DNA from: Cyanobium sp. Cruz-8D1
Lineage (GTDB): Bacteria; Cyanobacteriota; Cyanobacteriia; PCC-6307; Cyanobiaceae
NCBI RefSeq assembly: GCF_024345975.1
Contig: NZ_JAGQCD010000001.1
Span: 186,001-250,000, forward strand
DNA length: 64,000 nucleotides
Reading direction: 5' to 3'
The translations under genes and the position numbers were made by a program. Under the pieces are notes generated by a model. That model saw only the letters and a program-made list of their open reading frames with translations, did not search any database and had not been told where the DNA came from. Shown here piece after piece: positions 36,058 to 44,661 of the stretch; the first letter of the stretch is position 1; each line of letters begins with the position of its first letter.

Positions 36058-37263
36058 ATGGGCGACGCGTACCCACGGGCGGCGGAGCGGATGGCGGCGG
36101 TGGCCGATCCGGTCATCGCCCAGGTCGGCGCCCTGCTGCACCAGTGCCCGCAGGCCCTGTCCCTGGCCCAGGGCATGGTGGCCTGGGCGCCCCCGCCGGG
36201 GGTGGGCCAGGCCGTGGCCGTGGCCCTGGCCCAGACCGATCGGCGGCTGGATCGCTATGGGCCGGTGTGGGGCGAGGAGCCCCTGCTGGAGGCCGTGCGG
36301 CGGGAGCTCATCGAGGGGCGTGGCCTGGATCTGGAGGGCAGTGACCTGCTGGTGACCGCCGGCAGCAACATGGCCTTCAACGCCATCGCCCAGGTGCTCT
36401 GCGACCCCGGCGATGAGGTGCTGCTGCCGCTGCCGTTCTATTTCAACCACGCCATGGCGATCCGCCTGGCCGGCGGCGTGCCCGTGCCGGTAGAGGCGGG
36501 GCTGGTGGCCGATCCCGACCGGCTGGCGGCGGCGATCACCCCCCGCAGCCGCGCCATCGTGACGATCTCCCCCAACAATCCCAGCGGCCTGGTGACGCCG
36601 CCGCAGGTGCTGGCGGCCATCAATGGCCTGTGCCACCGCCATGGGCTGGTGCATGTGAGCGATGAGGCCTATGCCGACTTCGTCCATGGCTCGGTGCCCC
36701 ATGCAAGTCCTGGCCGGCTGCCGGGCAGCGGCGGCCACACGGTGTCCTTGTATTCCCTTTCCAAGGCCTACGGCATGGCGGGCTGGCGGGTGGGCTACGC
36801 GGCGGTTCCCCGCCAGCTGATGGGGGCCCTGGCCAAGGTCCAGGACACGGTGCTGATCTGCCCGCCCCAGGTCAGCCAGAGGGCGGCCCTGGCGGCCCTG
36901 GAGGCCGGGCCGGCCTGGTGCCGTCCCCATGTCGAGGCCCTCGGGCAGCGGCGGCGGCAGTTGCTCGACGCGGTGGCGGCGGCCCGTAGCGGCGGCCTGG
37001 CCGTGGAGCTGCTGGGTCCCCCGGATGGGGCCTTCTATGGCCTGCTGCGCTTTCCCTGTTCCCTGGATGGCGCCGCGTTGCTGCGGCACCTGGTGCTGGG
37101 GCACGGGGTGGCGGCCCTGCCGGGCGACAGCTTCGGCCTGCCGCCAGTTGGCGGCCGGGGCCTGCTGCGACTCAGCTACGGCATGCTCGGTGCCCCTGAT
37201 CTGGAGGAGGCCCTGGGGCGACTGTTCCAGGCTGTGGCGGCCCTGGAGGCGTCCGGCCGCTGA
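36058..37263 (+). CDS. PLP-dependent aminotransferase (class I/II)
   Basis: A 401-residue fold-type I aminotransferase starting at ATG 36058, one base after the phoR stop. Motifs: DRYGPVWGEEPLLEAV, VTAGSNMAFNAIAQ (glycine-rich phosphate loop), ISPNNPSGLVTP, DEAYADF, the PLP lysine in YSLSKAYGMAGWRVGY and LRLSYGM. It resembles aspartate- or kynurenine-aminotransferase-like proteins. Substrate unknown; position after phoR may be incidental. Confidence 0.88.
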   Translation: MGDAYPRAAERMAAVADPVIAQVGALLHQCPQALSLAQGMVAWAPPPGVGQAVAVALAQTDRRLDRYGPVWGEEPLLEAVRRELIEGRGLDLEGSDLLVTAGSNMAFNAIAQVLCDPGDEVLLPLPFYFNHAMAIRLAGGVPVPVEAGLVADPDRLAAAITPRSRAIVTISPNNPSGLVTPPQVLAAINGLCHRHGLVHVSDEAYADFVHGSVPHASPGRLPGSGGHTVSLYSLSKAYGMAGWRVGYAAVPRQLMGALAKVQDTVLICPPQVSQRAALAALEAGPAWCRPHVEALGQRRRQLLDAVAAARSGGLAVELLGPPDGAFYGLLRFPCSLDGAALLRHLVLGHGVAALPGDSFGLPPVGGRGLLRLSYGMLGAPDLEEALGRLFQAVAALEASGR

Positions 37264-37276
37264 ACGTTGCGGCCGT

Positions 37277-37975
37277 TCAGGGGCTGGAGCTGGCCGCTTG
37301 GCTCTCGCCCGCGGCGCCCAGCATCCAGAGCGCTGTGCCCTCCGGCCACAGCAGCAGCACCCTGCCGCCAAAAAGCACGGCCAGGGGATCGCCCAACGGC
37401 AGCCCGGCGGCGCGTGCCTTGGCCAGGGGCAGGCGCCGCCATTCCAGGCCGTCCGCCGTGAGGCTCATCCCGGCAGGAGACTCCTTCGTGGGTGAGGCCT
37501 GCTCCCACAGACCCGCCACGGATGTGGCCTCGCTCGCCTCGATGGCCTTGGCCTGCAGGGCCAGGGCGAGCAGTCTGCTGACCGCCGTGGGTTCCGCGCC
37601 GGAGCTGGAAGGGGGGCGCTCCTGGGCTGTCCTCTCGCCCCGGCCGGGGGTGGTGGCCGCCCGGGCCTGGGGTCTGGCCGTGCTGGCAGCGTTGCCACGC
37701 CGGCCGGCCGGCAGATCCGTCGGCGGTGGCGGCGGCAGGGAGCTCAGGGAACCCAGGGAGAGGGGGGTCAGCAGTGGCAGGGCTGGTTCCCGGGCCTGCT
37801 GGCGGCTGAAGCGCAGCAGCTCGGGAGTGTCATCCGCTGGGGCCGTGGCTCTGCTGGGCACGGGACGCTGGGAGGGCCGCAGGGCCGTCAGCAACGGCAG
37901 CCCGTTCAAGGCCAGGGCCACCAGCAGGGGCAGCTGGAGACGGCGCCAACCGGGGAAGGGCAGGCTGGCTTTCAT
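37277..37975 (-). CDS. Inner-membrane-anchored Pro-rich protein, TonB-like layout
   Basis: From ATG 37975, 232 residues: a short cytoplasmic start, one membrane helix (about 12-30: LQLPLLVALALNGLPLLTAL), a Pro/Ser/Arg-rich periplasmic spacer with SLPPPPPTDLPAG, a helical segment, and a compact C-terminal part (LPLGDPLAVLFGGRVLLLWP). That is the TonB layout, but the TonB C-terminal fold motif (YP..G) is not recognisable. Its start overlaps the ExbD-like gene by four bases, the strongest sign of a shared role. Confidence 0.6.
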   Translation of the reverse strand: MKASLPFPGWRRLQLPLLVALALNGLPLLTALRPSQRPVPSRATAPADDTPELLRFSRQQAREPALPLLTPLSLGSLSSLPPPPPTDLPAGRRGNAASTARPQARAATTPGRGERTAQERPPSSSGAEPTAVSRLLALALQAKAIEASEATSVAGLWEQASPTKESPAGMSLTADGLEWRRLPLAKARAAGLPLGDPLAVLFGGRVLLLWPEGTALWMLGAAGESQAASSSP

Positions 37976-38337
37976 GGCAGCTGCAGCTCCAGGGGCAGGT
38001 CCGTGCGGCCCAGCCGCCCCATCAGCTGCTGCACCGCCCCCCAGGGCACATCGCGATCGGGGACCAGCCGCACGGTGGGGCGGGCCTGGCCGGCTTCGAG
38101 CTTCTGCAGCACGCCCATCAGCTCCCCGCTGGGGATCGGCTGGTTCCACAGCCGCAGCTGTCCATCGGCAGCCAGGTGCAGGCTGACGATCCCCTCCCTC
38201 GCCGGTCGCTGGGCCAGCCGCTGGGGAACCAGGATCAACGCCAGGGTCAGCAGCGCCAGTCCTGTCGCCACCGTCCCCAGGGCCAGGGCCTCCAACGCTG
38301 GCCCCCAGGCCTGGACGGGATCAGCGTCTGCCCTCAT
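37972..38337 (-). CDS. ExbD-like protein 1
   Basis: A 121-residue protein with one N-terminal membrane helix (about 18-38: LGTVATGLALLTLALILV) and a periplasmic domain with the ExbD pattern: VSLHLAADGQLRLWNQPIP, then LMGVLQKLEAGQARPTVRLV and a terminal strand pair. The conserved Asp in the ExbD helix, needed for proton coupling, is not present. It overlaps both neighbours by four bases. Confidence 0.65.
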   Translation of the reverse strand: MRADADPVQAWGPALEALALGTVATGLALLTLALILVPQRLAQRPAREGIVSLHLAADGQLRLWNQPIPSGELMGVLQKLEAGQARPTVRLVPDRDVPWGAVQQLMGRLGRTDLPLELQLP

Positions 38338-38687
38338 GGCCCCTGGCCCGACAGGGCCAGCCCCACGGGCCGGGGGCTGATCGAACGCAGGTGGGCCAGG
38401 GAGCGGCTCACCCGTTCCAGCGGCAGCGTGGCGGCCGGCAGGAAGCGGATCTCGGTGCTGGCCGGCTGGGAGGCCAGCAGGCCCGGCAGCCGGGAGCGGG
38501 ACACCGGTTCCCCGTTGACGAACCAGCGATCCTCCGGCGCCTGCACGATCCAAAGGGCCCCCGTCAGGGCCGTCCCGCCCTGGGGGCGCAGCCGCGGCTG
38601 GCGCTCCCGGACCAGATCCGCCAGGGCCGCCACCGATCCGCACAGCAGCAGGGTCAGCCCCACAAGCGAAGCGAGGGTGTAGGTCAT
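38334..38687 (-). CDS. ExbD-like protein 2
   Basis: A 117-residue protein from ATG 38687 with one membrane helix (about 5-27) and a periplasmic domain like that of its neighbour (LTGALWIVQAPEDRWFVNGE, then a repeat-like LPLERVSRSLAHL). An Asp in ALADLVRER lies near the helix end. Two small ExbD-like genes in a row suggest a heteromeric ExbD pair or an intermediate of divergence. Confidence 0.55.
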   Translation of the reverse strand: MTYTLASLVGLTLLLCGSVAALADLVRERQPRLRPQGGTALTGALWIVQAPEDRWFVNGEPVSRSRLPGLLASQPASTEIRFLPAATLPLERVSRSLAHLRSISPRPVGLALSGQGP

Positions 38688-39181
38688 GCCTGGGGGGGGC
38701 AGGCACGGCCGAGTCGCTGCAGCCGCAGGCACTGGCTGCGCCGCAGCCATTGGTTCGCCACCAGGCTGGTGCTGGCGATCAGGCTGATGATCAACCCCAG
38801 GGCGGTGCTCAGCAACACCTGGCTGAATCCGGCCAGGTTGGCGCCCGCCGGCAGCAGCAGCTGGGGGCCGAGGCTGGAGAGCACCTGCATCAGACCGAGG
38901 ACGGTGCCCACCAGCCCCAGCAGGGGGGCCAGCACGACGGCGGCCTGCAGCAGCGGCTCACCGAAGCGCATCTCCAGATCCCAGTCCTCCAGCTTCCGCC
39001 CAGCGGCGCCCCCTCCCTCCTCAGCCAGCAGCCGCTCCCACTGCTGCCGGCGGGAAGTCCGGGTGCGCCACCAGTTCCACCAGTAGCGGCCCCGGTCGAG
39101 CGCCACGGTCACCACCGCAATGGAGAGGAGCAGCAGCAGCAGGGCGACGGGTCCGTGGGTCCCGGGGATCGTTGTCTTCAC
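38684..39181 (-). CDS. ExbB/TolQ/MotA-like proton channel protein
   Basis: A 165-residue ExbB-family protein. Short N-terminal helix (about 11-28), cytoplasmic loop, and two long C-terminal helices with LLGLVGTVLGLMQVLSSLG and SQVLLSTALGLIISLIASTS, the diagnostic MotA_ExbB signature. It is the most confidently identified member of the four-gene cassette and should form the energising channel for the ExbD-like partners. Confidence 0.85.
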   Translation of the reverse strand: MKTTIPGTHGPVALLLLLLSIAVVTVALDRGRYWWNWWRTRTSRRQQWERLLAEEGGGAAGRKLEDWDLEMRFGEPLLQAAVVLAPLLGLVGTVLGLMQVLSSLGPQLLLPAGANLAGFSQVLLSTALGLIISLIASTSLVANQWLRRSQCLRLQRLGRACPPQA

Positions 39182-39315
39182 CCCTGGCGATGCTGCATGG
39201 CTGCAGTTGATGGTATGGGCCGGTGTCGCCCCCGCGACGTGCTGCAGCTGCTTGACAGTCCCCCGCGATCGAACGCTGACTAAGGTGCCCGTGGACCGGA
39301 TCTTGCGGGAGCACC

Positions 39316-40296
39316 ATGAGCCCCATCCATGCCGATAACAGCCTCAGCATCGGGCAGACCCCGCTGGTGCAGCTGCACCGCGTCACGGAGGGATGCGGGG
39401 CGCGGGTGCTCGCCAAGATCGAGGGACGCAACCCGGCCTATTCGGTGAAGTGCCGCATCGGCGCGGCGATGATCTGGCAGGCGGAAAGGGACGGTCTGCT
39501 GGGGCCCGGCAAGGAACTGATCGAACCCACCAGCGGCAACACCGGCATCGCCCTGGCGTTTGTGGCCGCCTCCCGGGGCATTCCCCTCACGCTGACGATG
39601 CCGGAGACGATGAGCCTGGAGCGGCGCAAGCTGCTCACCGCCTACGGCGCCCACCTGGTCCTCACCGAAGGCCGGCTCGGCATGGGCGGGGCGATCGGTG
39701 CCGCCCGGGAGCTGGCGGAATCCGAACCGGACCGCTGGGTGATGCTGCAGCAGTTCATGAACCCGGCCAATCCCCGCATCCACCACGACACCACCGGCCC
39801 GGAGATCTGGACGGACACCGACGGTGTGGTGGATGTGCTGGTGGCGGGTGTGGGCACCGGCGGCACCATCACCGGCGTCAGCCGTTACATCAAAACCACC
39901 CTGGGCAAGCCCCTGGTGTCAGTGGCGGTGGAGCCCGCCAATAGCTCCGTCATCCGCCAGACCATCGCCGGCGAGGATCTCCGGCCCGGCCCCCATAAGA
40001 TCCAGGGCATCGGCGCCGGATTCGTGCCCGCCAACCTCGACCTGAGCCTGGTCGATCGCGTCGAGGCCGTCAGCGACGAGGAGGCGGTCTCCATGGCCCG
40101 CCGCCTGATGAAGGAGGAGGGCATTCTGGCTGGCATCTCCTGCGGCGCCGCCACGGTGGCCGCCCTGCGGCTGGCCAGGGAAAAGGCCTTCGAGGGCCGC
40201 ACGATCGTGGTGGTGCTGCCCGACTCCGGCGAGCGTTATCTCAGTTCGGTGCTGTTCGAAGGGGTGTTCAATGAACGGGGCCTGGCTGCCGTCTGA
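39316..40296 (+). CDS. cysK: Cysteine synthase A
   Basis: O-acetylserine sulfhydrylase, 326 residues, making cysteine from sulfide. [20 protein letters not shown], the PLP lysine in [14 protein letters not shown], the substrate loop [23 protein letters not shown] (phosphate cup) and [12 protein letters not shown] are all intact. About 25 kb from the sulfate-uptake cluster, and without the shared promoter motif. Cytosolic, homodimeric in the family. Confidence 0.97.
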   Translation: MSPIHADNSLSIGQTPLVQLHRVTEGCGARVLAKIEGRNPAYSVKCRIGAAMIWQAERDGLLGPGKELIEPTSGNTGIALAFVAASRGIPLTLTMPETMSLERRKLLTAYGAHLVLTEGRLGMGGAIGAARELAESEPDRWVMLQQFMNPANPRIHHDTTGPEIWTDTDGVVDVLVAGVGTGGTITGVSRYIKTTLGKPLVSVAVEPANSSVIRQTIAGEDLRPGPHKIQGIGAGFVPANLDLSLVDRVEAVSDEEAVSMARRLMKEEGILAGISCGAATVAALRLAREKAFEGRTIVVVLPDSGERYLSSVLFEGVFNERGLAAV

Positions 40297-40333
40297 TCCC
40301 ACCGCCCGCCCGCGAGCTTCGAAGCCACCGCCA

Positions 40334-40759
40334 ATGAGTTATCTGCGCCAGATCATGCAGCGGCTCCACGACCGCTCAACCCCGATGCCCACGGGCGAAA
40401 GGGGTGAGGCCCCAGGACGGCTCGACGAGCATCTGGCGCTCTATGCCTCACGGCTCGATGGATGCAGCAACGCCATGCTCCAGTACGAGGCCGCCTGGTT
40501 GGAGCAGCACATTGAGAGCCTCGAACTCTGTGGACGGCAGCCCACCATGCTGGCCAGTGCCGGTGGTGCCGAACGGGTCGAAGCGCTGCTGCAGGAGAGC
40601 CTGTGCTTCCGGCAGCGACTCGACAGCTGCCGTCGGGAGCGGGGGTTGGAGGACGGTGGTGTGCGGGCCGCCGTCGTGGCCAGCGAACATGCCTGGGAAC
40701 TCTCTGACCCCGCCCTGCGGCGCGCCTGGGGCTTCCCCACCGAGCCACCATCGGCCTGA
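40334..40759 (+). CDS. Conserved helical hypothetical protein
   Basis: Read from ATG 40334, 141 residues, mostly helical with charged faces (LQYEAAWLEQHIESLEL, LLQESLCFRQRLDSCRRE). Four cysteines and no membrane segment. The frame also reads from GTG/ATG in the end of cysK, but the later start gives a normal spacing. Function unknown. Confidence 0.65.
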   Translation: MSYLRQIMQRLHDRSTPMPTGERGEAPGRLDEHLALYASRLDGCSNAMLQYEAAWLEQHIESLELCGRQPTMLASAGGAERVEALLQESLCFRQRLDSCRRERGLEDGGVRAAVVASEHAWELSDPALRRAWGFPTEPPSA

Positions 40760-40835
40760 GCGGGCCCTGTAAGCCTCGATACACCCCCCAGCTCCAGGCT
40801 CCCCAAGGATTCCCTGCAATTCCTGCTGCGGCGCC

Positions 40836-41117
40836 ATGGCGAGCTTCACGATCAGCCTCGAAGGAGGCAAGTCCTTCACCTGCCCTGACGACACCTACAT
40901 CCTCGATGCGGCTGAGGAGCAGGGCATCGATCTGCCCTATTCCTGCCGGGCCGGGGCCTGCAGCACCTGTGCCGGCAAGATCCTCTCCGGCAGCGTCGAT
41001 CAGTCGGACCAGAGCTTCCTCGACGATGAACAGATCGGCGAAGGCTTCGCCCTGCTCTGCGTCAGCTACCCCCTCTCCGACTGCACCATCAAGCCGGGCG
41101 TCGAAGAGGATCTCTGA
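40836..41117 (+). CDS. petF: Plant-type [2Fe-2S] ferredoxin
   Basis: A 93-residue ferredoxin with the cluster motif [12 protein letters not shown] and the fourth Cys in [26 protein letters not shown] and [12 protein letters not shown] are nearly identical to photosynthetic PetF, while the first loop is a few residues shorter than usual. The final Glu/Asp-rich tail (GVEEDL) fits partner docking. It carries electrons from photosystem I to ferredoxin-dependent enzymes, which here could include heme oxygenase and the AcsF cyclase. Stops one base before gor, tail to tail. Confidence 0.95.
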   Translation: MASFTISLEGGKSFTCPDDTYILDAAEEQGIDLPYSCRAGACSTCAGKILSGSVDQSDQSFLDDEQIGEGFALLCVSYPLSDCTIKPGVEEDL

Positions 41118-42476
41118 TCATCCCGGCATGGTGACGAACTCCTCGGCCACCGAGGGGTGCAGGGCCATGGTGCGGTCGAAGTCGGCCTTGGTGGCGCCCA
41201 TGCCGATGGCGAGCGCCGCCATCTGAATGATCTCGGCGCTGTGCTCGCCCACCATGTGGCAGCCCACCACCCGGTCGGTGGCGTTGTCCACGATCAGTTT
41301 CAGCAGCACCCGGGGGCCACGGGCCGGCAGGGCCTGGGCCATGGGCCGGAACCGGGCCCGGTGCACCCGGATCCCTTCAGCGCCGAAGCGCTCGATCGCC
41401 GCTTCCTCGCTCAGCCCCACCCCGGCCAGCTCCGGCTGGCTGAACACGGCACTGGCCACCAGGTCGTGGTTCACCTGGCGCGACTTGTTCCCGTACACCG
41501 TGTCGGCGAAGGCGCGGCCTTCATCCACGGCCACAGGCGTCAGGTTGATCCGGTCGGTCACGTCGCCGACCGCATGGATGTGGGGCACGTTGGTGGTCTG
41601 GTCGGCATCCACCGGGATGCGGTGACCTTCCACCGCCACGCCGGCGCTCTCCAGCTGCAGCCCTTCCAGGAAGGGCTGACGGCCGGTGGCCAGCAGCACG
41701 CCGCCGCAGGGGAGCACCTCACCACTCTGGGTGACCAGCTCCAGATGGCCGGGCACACCGGTGATGGCGGCGGGACTGTGGGCGAAGCGGATCTCGATGC
41801 CTTCGGCCTCCATGGCCTCCTGCACCGCATGGGAGGCTTCCCGATCGAAGCCCCGCAACAGATGATCGCCCCGCACCAGCAGGGTCACCGCCACACCCAG
41901 GCCGTGCAGGATGCAGGCGAATTCGCAGGCGATGAAGCCCGCTCCCACCACCACCACCTGGTCGGGGAAGCGCTCCTGCAGGAACATGTCGTCGCTCACC
42001 CAGCCCAGTTCGGCCCCAGGGAAGACGGGCCGGTGCGGGCGACCGCCGGCGGCGATCAGGATCCGATCCCCCTTGATCTGTCGGCTGGTTGCGGATCCAT
42101 GGACCACCTCGATGTGGTGGGGATCGGCGAACCGGCCCCAGCCCCGCACCAGCTCGACGCCCGCCTTCTCCAGCAGGCTGATGTGCAGCAGGTTGAGCCG
42201 GTCCACCTCGCGGCGCACGTTGGCCAGCAGCACGGAGGCGTCAGGCCGGAAGCCATCCAGCTGCCAGCCGTAGCTGGAGGCATCGGCCAGCAGGTGCCGG
42301 TAGGCCGAGCCGTAGACCAGCAGCTTCTTGGGCACACAACCGCGGATCACGCAGGTGCCCCCCACCCGGTCGCCCTCCACGATCGCCACGGAGGCCCCGT
42401 AGGAGGCCGCCCGTTTGGCGGCGGCCAGGCCACCGGAGCCTGCCCCCAGGACGATCAGATCGAAGCAGTCGCTCAT
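41118..42476 (-). CDS. gor: Glutathione reductase
   Basis: A 452-residue flavoprotein disulfide reductase. FAD motif LGAGSGGLAAAKRA, redox disulfide GGTCVIRGCVPKKL, NADPH domain VVVGAGFIACEFACIL with downstream Arg, and the interface His motif MALHPSVAEEFVTM. Glutathione specificity is inferred from the CVIRGCVPKK variant usual in GORs. The start overlaps the pentapeptide gene by four bases. Confidence 0.95.
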   Translation of the reverse strand: MSDCFDLIVLGAGSGGLAAAKRAASYGASVAIVEGDRVGGTCVIRGCVPKKLLVYGSAYRHLLADASSYGWQLDGFRPDASVLLANVRREVDRLNLLHISLLEKAGVELVRGWGRFADPHHIEVVHGSATSRQIKGDRILIAAGGRPHRPVFPGAELGWVSDDMFLQERFPDQVVVVGAGFIACEFACILHGLGVAVTLLVRGDHLLRGFDREASHAVQEAMEAEGIEIRFAHSPAAITGVPGHLELVTQSGEVLPCGGVLLATGRQPFLEGLQLESAGVAVEGHRIPVDADQTTNVPHIHAVGDVTDRINLTPVAVDEGRAFADTVYGNKSRQVNHDLVASAVFSQPELAGVGLSEEAAIERFGAEGIRVHRARFRPMAQALPARGPRVLLKLIVDNATDRVVGCHMVGEHSAEIIQMAALAIGMGATKADFDRTMALHPSVAEEFVTMPG

Positions 42477-43129
42477 GGCAGCAGGGCGTTGTGGAGCTTG
42501 GTTCCATCCAGCATGGCGTCCCGCAGATCGGTGTCCCGCAGGTCGCAGCCGCTCAGGTCGGCGTCGCGCAGATCGGCCCCCTCCATGTTGGCGCCGTAGA
42601 GACAGGCGCCGCGAAGATCACTGCCCTGCAACAGGGCCCCCTGCAGCAGGGCGAAGCTGAGATCGGCCCCCTGGAAATCGGCCCCGCCCAGGTCGGTGCG
42701 CTGGTCGAGCCCGCCCCGGAAGTCGGCTTCCACCAGCCGGGCGGCCCGCCAGTGGCTGTGGGCCCCGAGCACGCCCCGCAGGCAACAGCGGTGCATCAGG
42801 GCACCGCCGAAATCGGCGCCCTGCAGCCGCGCCGCCGACAGGTCGGCGTCGTGCCAGAAGGAGCCGCTGGCCGCCACAGCCGAGAGGTCGGCCCCCCACA
42901 GCAGCGCCTGCTGGAAGCAGGCCCCCTCCACGTTGGCGCCCGCCAGGCGGGCATGGCCGAATCGCCCTTCCTTGAAGCAGCCACCGCTCAGGTCGCAGTC
43001 GCCCAGATCGAGGGCCACGCCATCGAGATCCCCCAGCCGCAGGCCGGCAAACTGGCGACGGCCCTCGGCCAGGGCACGTTTGAGGGCGTCCAGGTCGGCG
43101 GGGAGGTCAGAGGATGGCCGCAAGGGCAT
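42473..43129 (-). CDS. Pentapeptide-repeat protein
   Basis: A 218-residue protein made of A(D/N)LXX-type pentapeptide repeats over about residues 30-215 (for example GADLSAV, GADFQGA, GADLRDA, SDLRGACLYGANM), which fold as a right-handed quadrilateral beta helix. The N-terminal ~25 residues are polar. No signal peptide. Operon overlap with gor downstream and with the ArsR gene upstream. Typical roles are protein binding or scaffold, but none is established here. Confidence 0.9.
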   Translation of the reverse strand: MPLRPSSDLPADLDALKRALAEGRRQFAGLRLGDLDGVALDLGDCDLSGGCFKEGRFGHARLAGANVEGACFQQALLWGADLSAVAASGSFWHDADLSAARLQGADFGGALMHRCCLRGVLGAHSHWRAARLVEADFRGGLDQRTDLGGADFQGADLSFALLQGALLQGSDLRGACLYGANMEGADLRDADLSGCDLRDTDLRDAMLDGTKLHNALLP

Positions 43130-43412
43130 CGAGTTGCTGGCGGCGGGAGGCGAGCATCAGCTTTCTGGCCTGAGCCAGGAGCTGGAAGACGCCCTTGTCG
43201 ATCACTTCATAGAACACCAGGCTGCCTTCGGGACGGCGGCGCACCACGCCCGCGATCGTGAGCAGCTTGAGATGCTTGGACACCAGCGCCTGGCTGAGGC
43301 CGGTCTTCTCGACGACGGCGGTGACGTTCAGCGGGCCCGGGCGCAGGGTCTCGAGCACGGTCAGACGGTTGGGCTCGGAGAACACCTTGAAATAGTCGGC
43401 CAGGGATTCCAT
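43107..43412 (-). CDS. ArsR-family transcriptional regulator
   Basis: A 101-residue winged-helix regulator (from ATG 43412; longer starts add weak residues). MESLADYFKVFSEPNRLTVLETLRPG is here covered by YFKVFSEPNRLTVLETLRPG; LNVTAVVEKTGLSQALVSKH is the recognition helix region. No CxC metal-binding box. It diverges from acsF across a repeat-rich intergenic region and overlaps the pentapeptide gene by 23 bases. Likely regulator of the divergent acsF unit and of its own operon; that is inferred from position. Confidence 0.85.
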   Translation of the reverse strand: MESLADYFKVFSEPNRLTVLETLRPGPLNVTAVVEKTGLSQALVSKHLKLLTIAGVVRRRPEGSLVFYEVIDKGVFQLLAQARKLMLASRRQQLDALAAIL

Positions 43413-43470
43413 CGACGGCTCCAAAGCCTGGGATGGCGTGAGGTTACCACGCTGCCATCTCAGCCCAGTC

Positions 43471-43500
43471 ATGCAGAATCATGAAAAAGACCTTCTGCAT
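43471..43500. promoter_or_regulatory. Inverted repeat before acsF, operator candidate 1
   Basis: ATGCAGAA, 14-base spacer, TTCTGCAT: perfect 8-bp arms. It lies 59 bases from the ArsR start and 58 from acsF, suited to control both. Confidence 0.6.
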
Positions 43501-43508
43501 CACCTGGA

Positions 43509-43540
43509 TCACGTAGTATCACGTTGTCGTTATGACGTGA
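43509..43540. promoter_or_regulatory. TCACGT repeat array before acsF, operator candidate 2
   Basis: TCACGT at 43509 and 43519 (10 bases apart) and its reverse complement ACGTGA at 43535-43540. Within it CGTTATGACG at 43528-43537 differs by one base from the palindrome found before the heme oxygenase gene. Confidence 0.55.
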
Positions 43541-43558
43541 AGCAACGTCGCCTCCCTG

Positions 43559-44611
43559 ATGACAGCCACCCTCTCCTCTGCTGCTGCGGCCCCCTCAGCT
43601 GCCGCTCCGGCTGCCCCGCATCTGCGCGAGGACCTGCTGACGCCGCGCTTCTACACCACCCAGATCGCCAAGGCGGCCCGCACGGATCTGGAGCTGCAGC
43701 GGCCGGCCTTCGAGGCGATGCTCGCCGAAATGGAGGCCGACTACAACCGGGAACACTTCGACCGCAAGGCACCACTGGATCGGCTCCGGGATCTCAGCCC
43801 CGAGGAGAAGCAGGCCTACGAGAGCTACCTGGTGCGCTCCTGCGTGTCGGAGTTCTCCGGATTTCTGCTGTTCAAGGAGCTCTCCCGCCGGCTGATGCAG
43901 GCCAAGCGACCGGAGCTCGGCCGGTTGTTCCAGCTGATGGCCCGGGATGAGGCCCGCCATGCCGGCTTCCTCAACCGGGCGCTGGTGGCCGAAGGCATCG
44001 AGATCGACCTGCCCAGCCTGAGCACCAAGCGGCCGATCACCTGGTTCCCCCTCAGCTGGGTGCTCTACAGCGTCTTCCTGTCGGAAAAGATCGGCTACTG
44101 GCGCTACATCCTGATCGACCGCCACCTCAAGGCCAACCCCGACAGCAACTTCGCCCCCCTGTTCGATTTCTTCGAGCCCTGGTGCCAGGACGAGAATCGC
44201 CATGGCGACATCTTCAACATGCTGATCCGCTGCTGGCCAGCCCTGCGGCAGGGTTTTCGCGGCAAGTTGCTGAGTCGCTTCTTCCTCTGGTCGGTGTTTC
44301 TCACCCACAGCCTCACGGTGTGTGAGCGCGGTGAGTTTTACCAAATCCTGGGCATGGATCCGGAACGGTTCGATGCGGAGGTGATGCGCCAGACCAACCG
44401 CACGGCCCGCCGTGCCTTTCCCTGGGTCTTCGATCTGGACAACGGCCAGTTCATCGCCCTGCGCGATCGCCTCGTGACCTGTTTCCAGGAGATGGGTGCC
44501 GCCCGCCGCCAGGGGGCCTCTCCCCTGCGCCAGCTCGTCCTGAAGCTGCGCTTCGGTGGGCTGCTGTGGCGCCAGTTCTTCCAGCCGATGCTGCGGGTGG
44601 AAACGGCCTGA
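43559..44611 (+). CDS. acsF: Mg-protoporphyrin IX monomethyl ester oxidative cyclase
   Basis: A 350-residue di-iron oxygenase that forms ring E of chlorophyll. RFYTTQIAKAARTDLELQRP, the first iron ligand pair MARDEARHAGFLNRAL (Glu131, His134), and DENRHGDIFNMLIRCWP are family signatures. It needs O2, NADPH and ferredoxin. In cyanobacteria there are commonly two copies; the one clustered with heme oxygenase and hemN (chlAII) serves at low oxygen. Neighbours here favour that form. It is slightly shorter than the housekeeping version I recall, and its N-terminus is Ala-rich. Confidence 0.93.
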   Translation: MTATLSSAAAAPSAAAPAAPHLREDLLTPRFYTTQIAKAARTDLELQRPAFEAMLAEMEADYNREHFDRKAPLDRLRDLSPEEKQAYESYLVRSCVSEFSGFLLFKELSRRLMQAKRPELGRLFQLMARDEARHAGFLNRALVAEGIEIDLPSLSTKRPITWFPLSWVLYSVFLSEKIGYWRYILIDRHLKANPDSNFAPLFDFFEPWCQDENRHGDIFNMLIRCWPALRQGFRGKLLSRFFLWSVFLTHSLTVCERGEFYQILGMDPERFDAEVMRQTNRTARRAFPWVFDLDNGQFIALRDRLVTCFQEMGAARRQGASPLRQLVLKLRFGGLLWRQFFQPMLRVETA

Positions 44612-44661
44612 TCCCGACCCGCCGCTGGCCATTCCCGTTCTTTTTCCTTGCTTCCTCTGCC

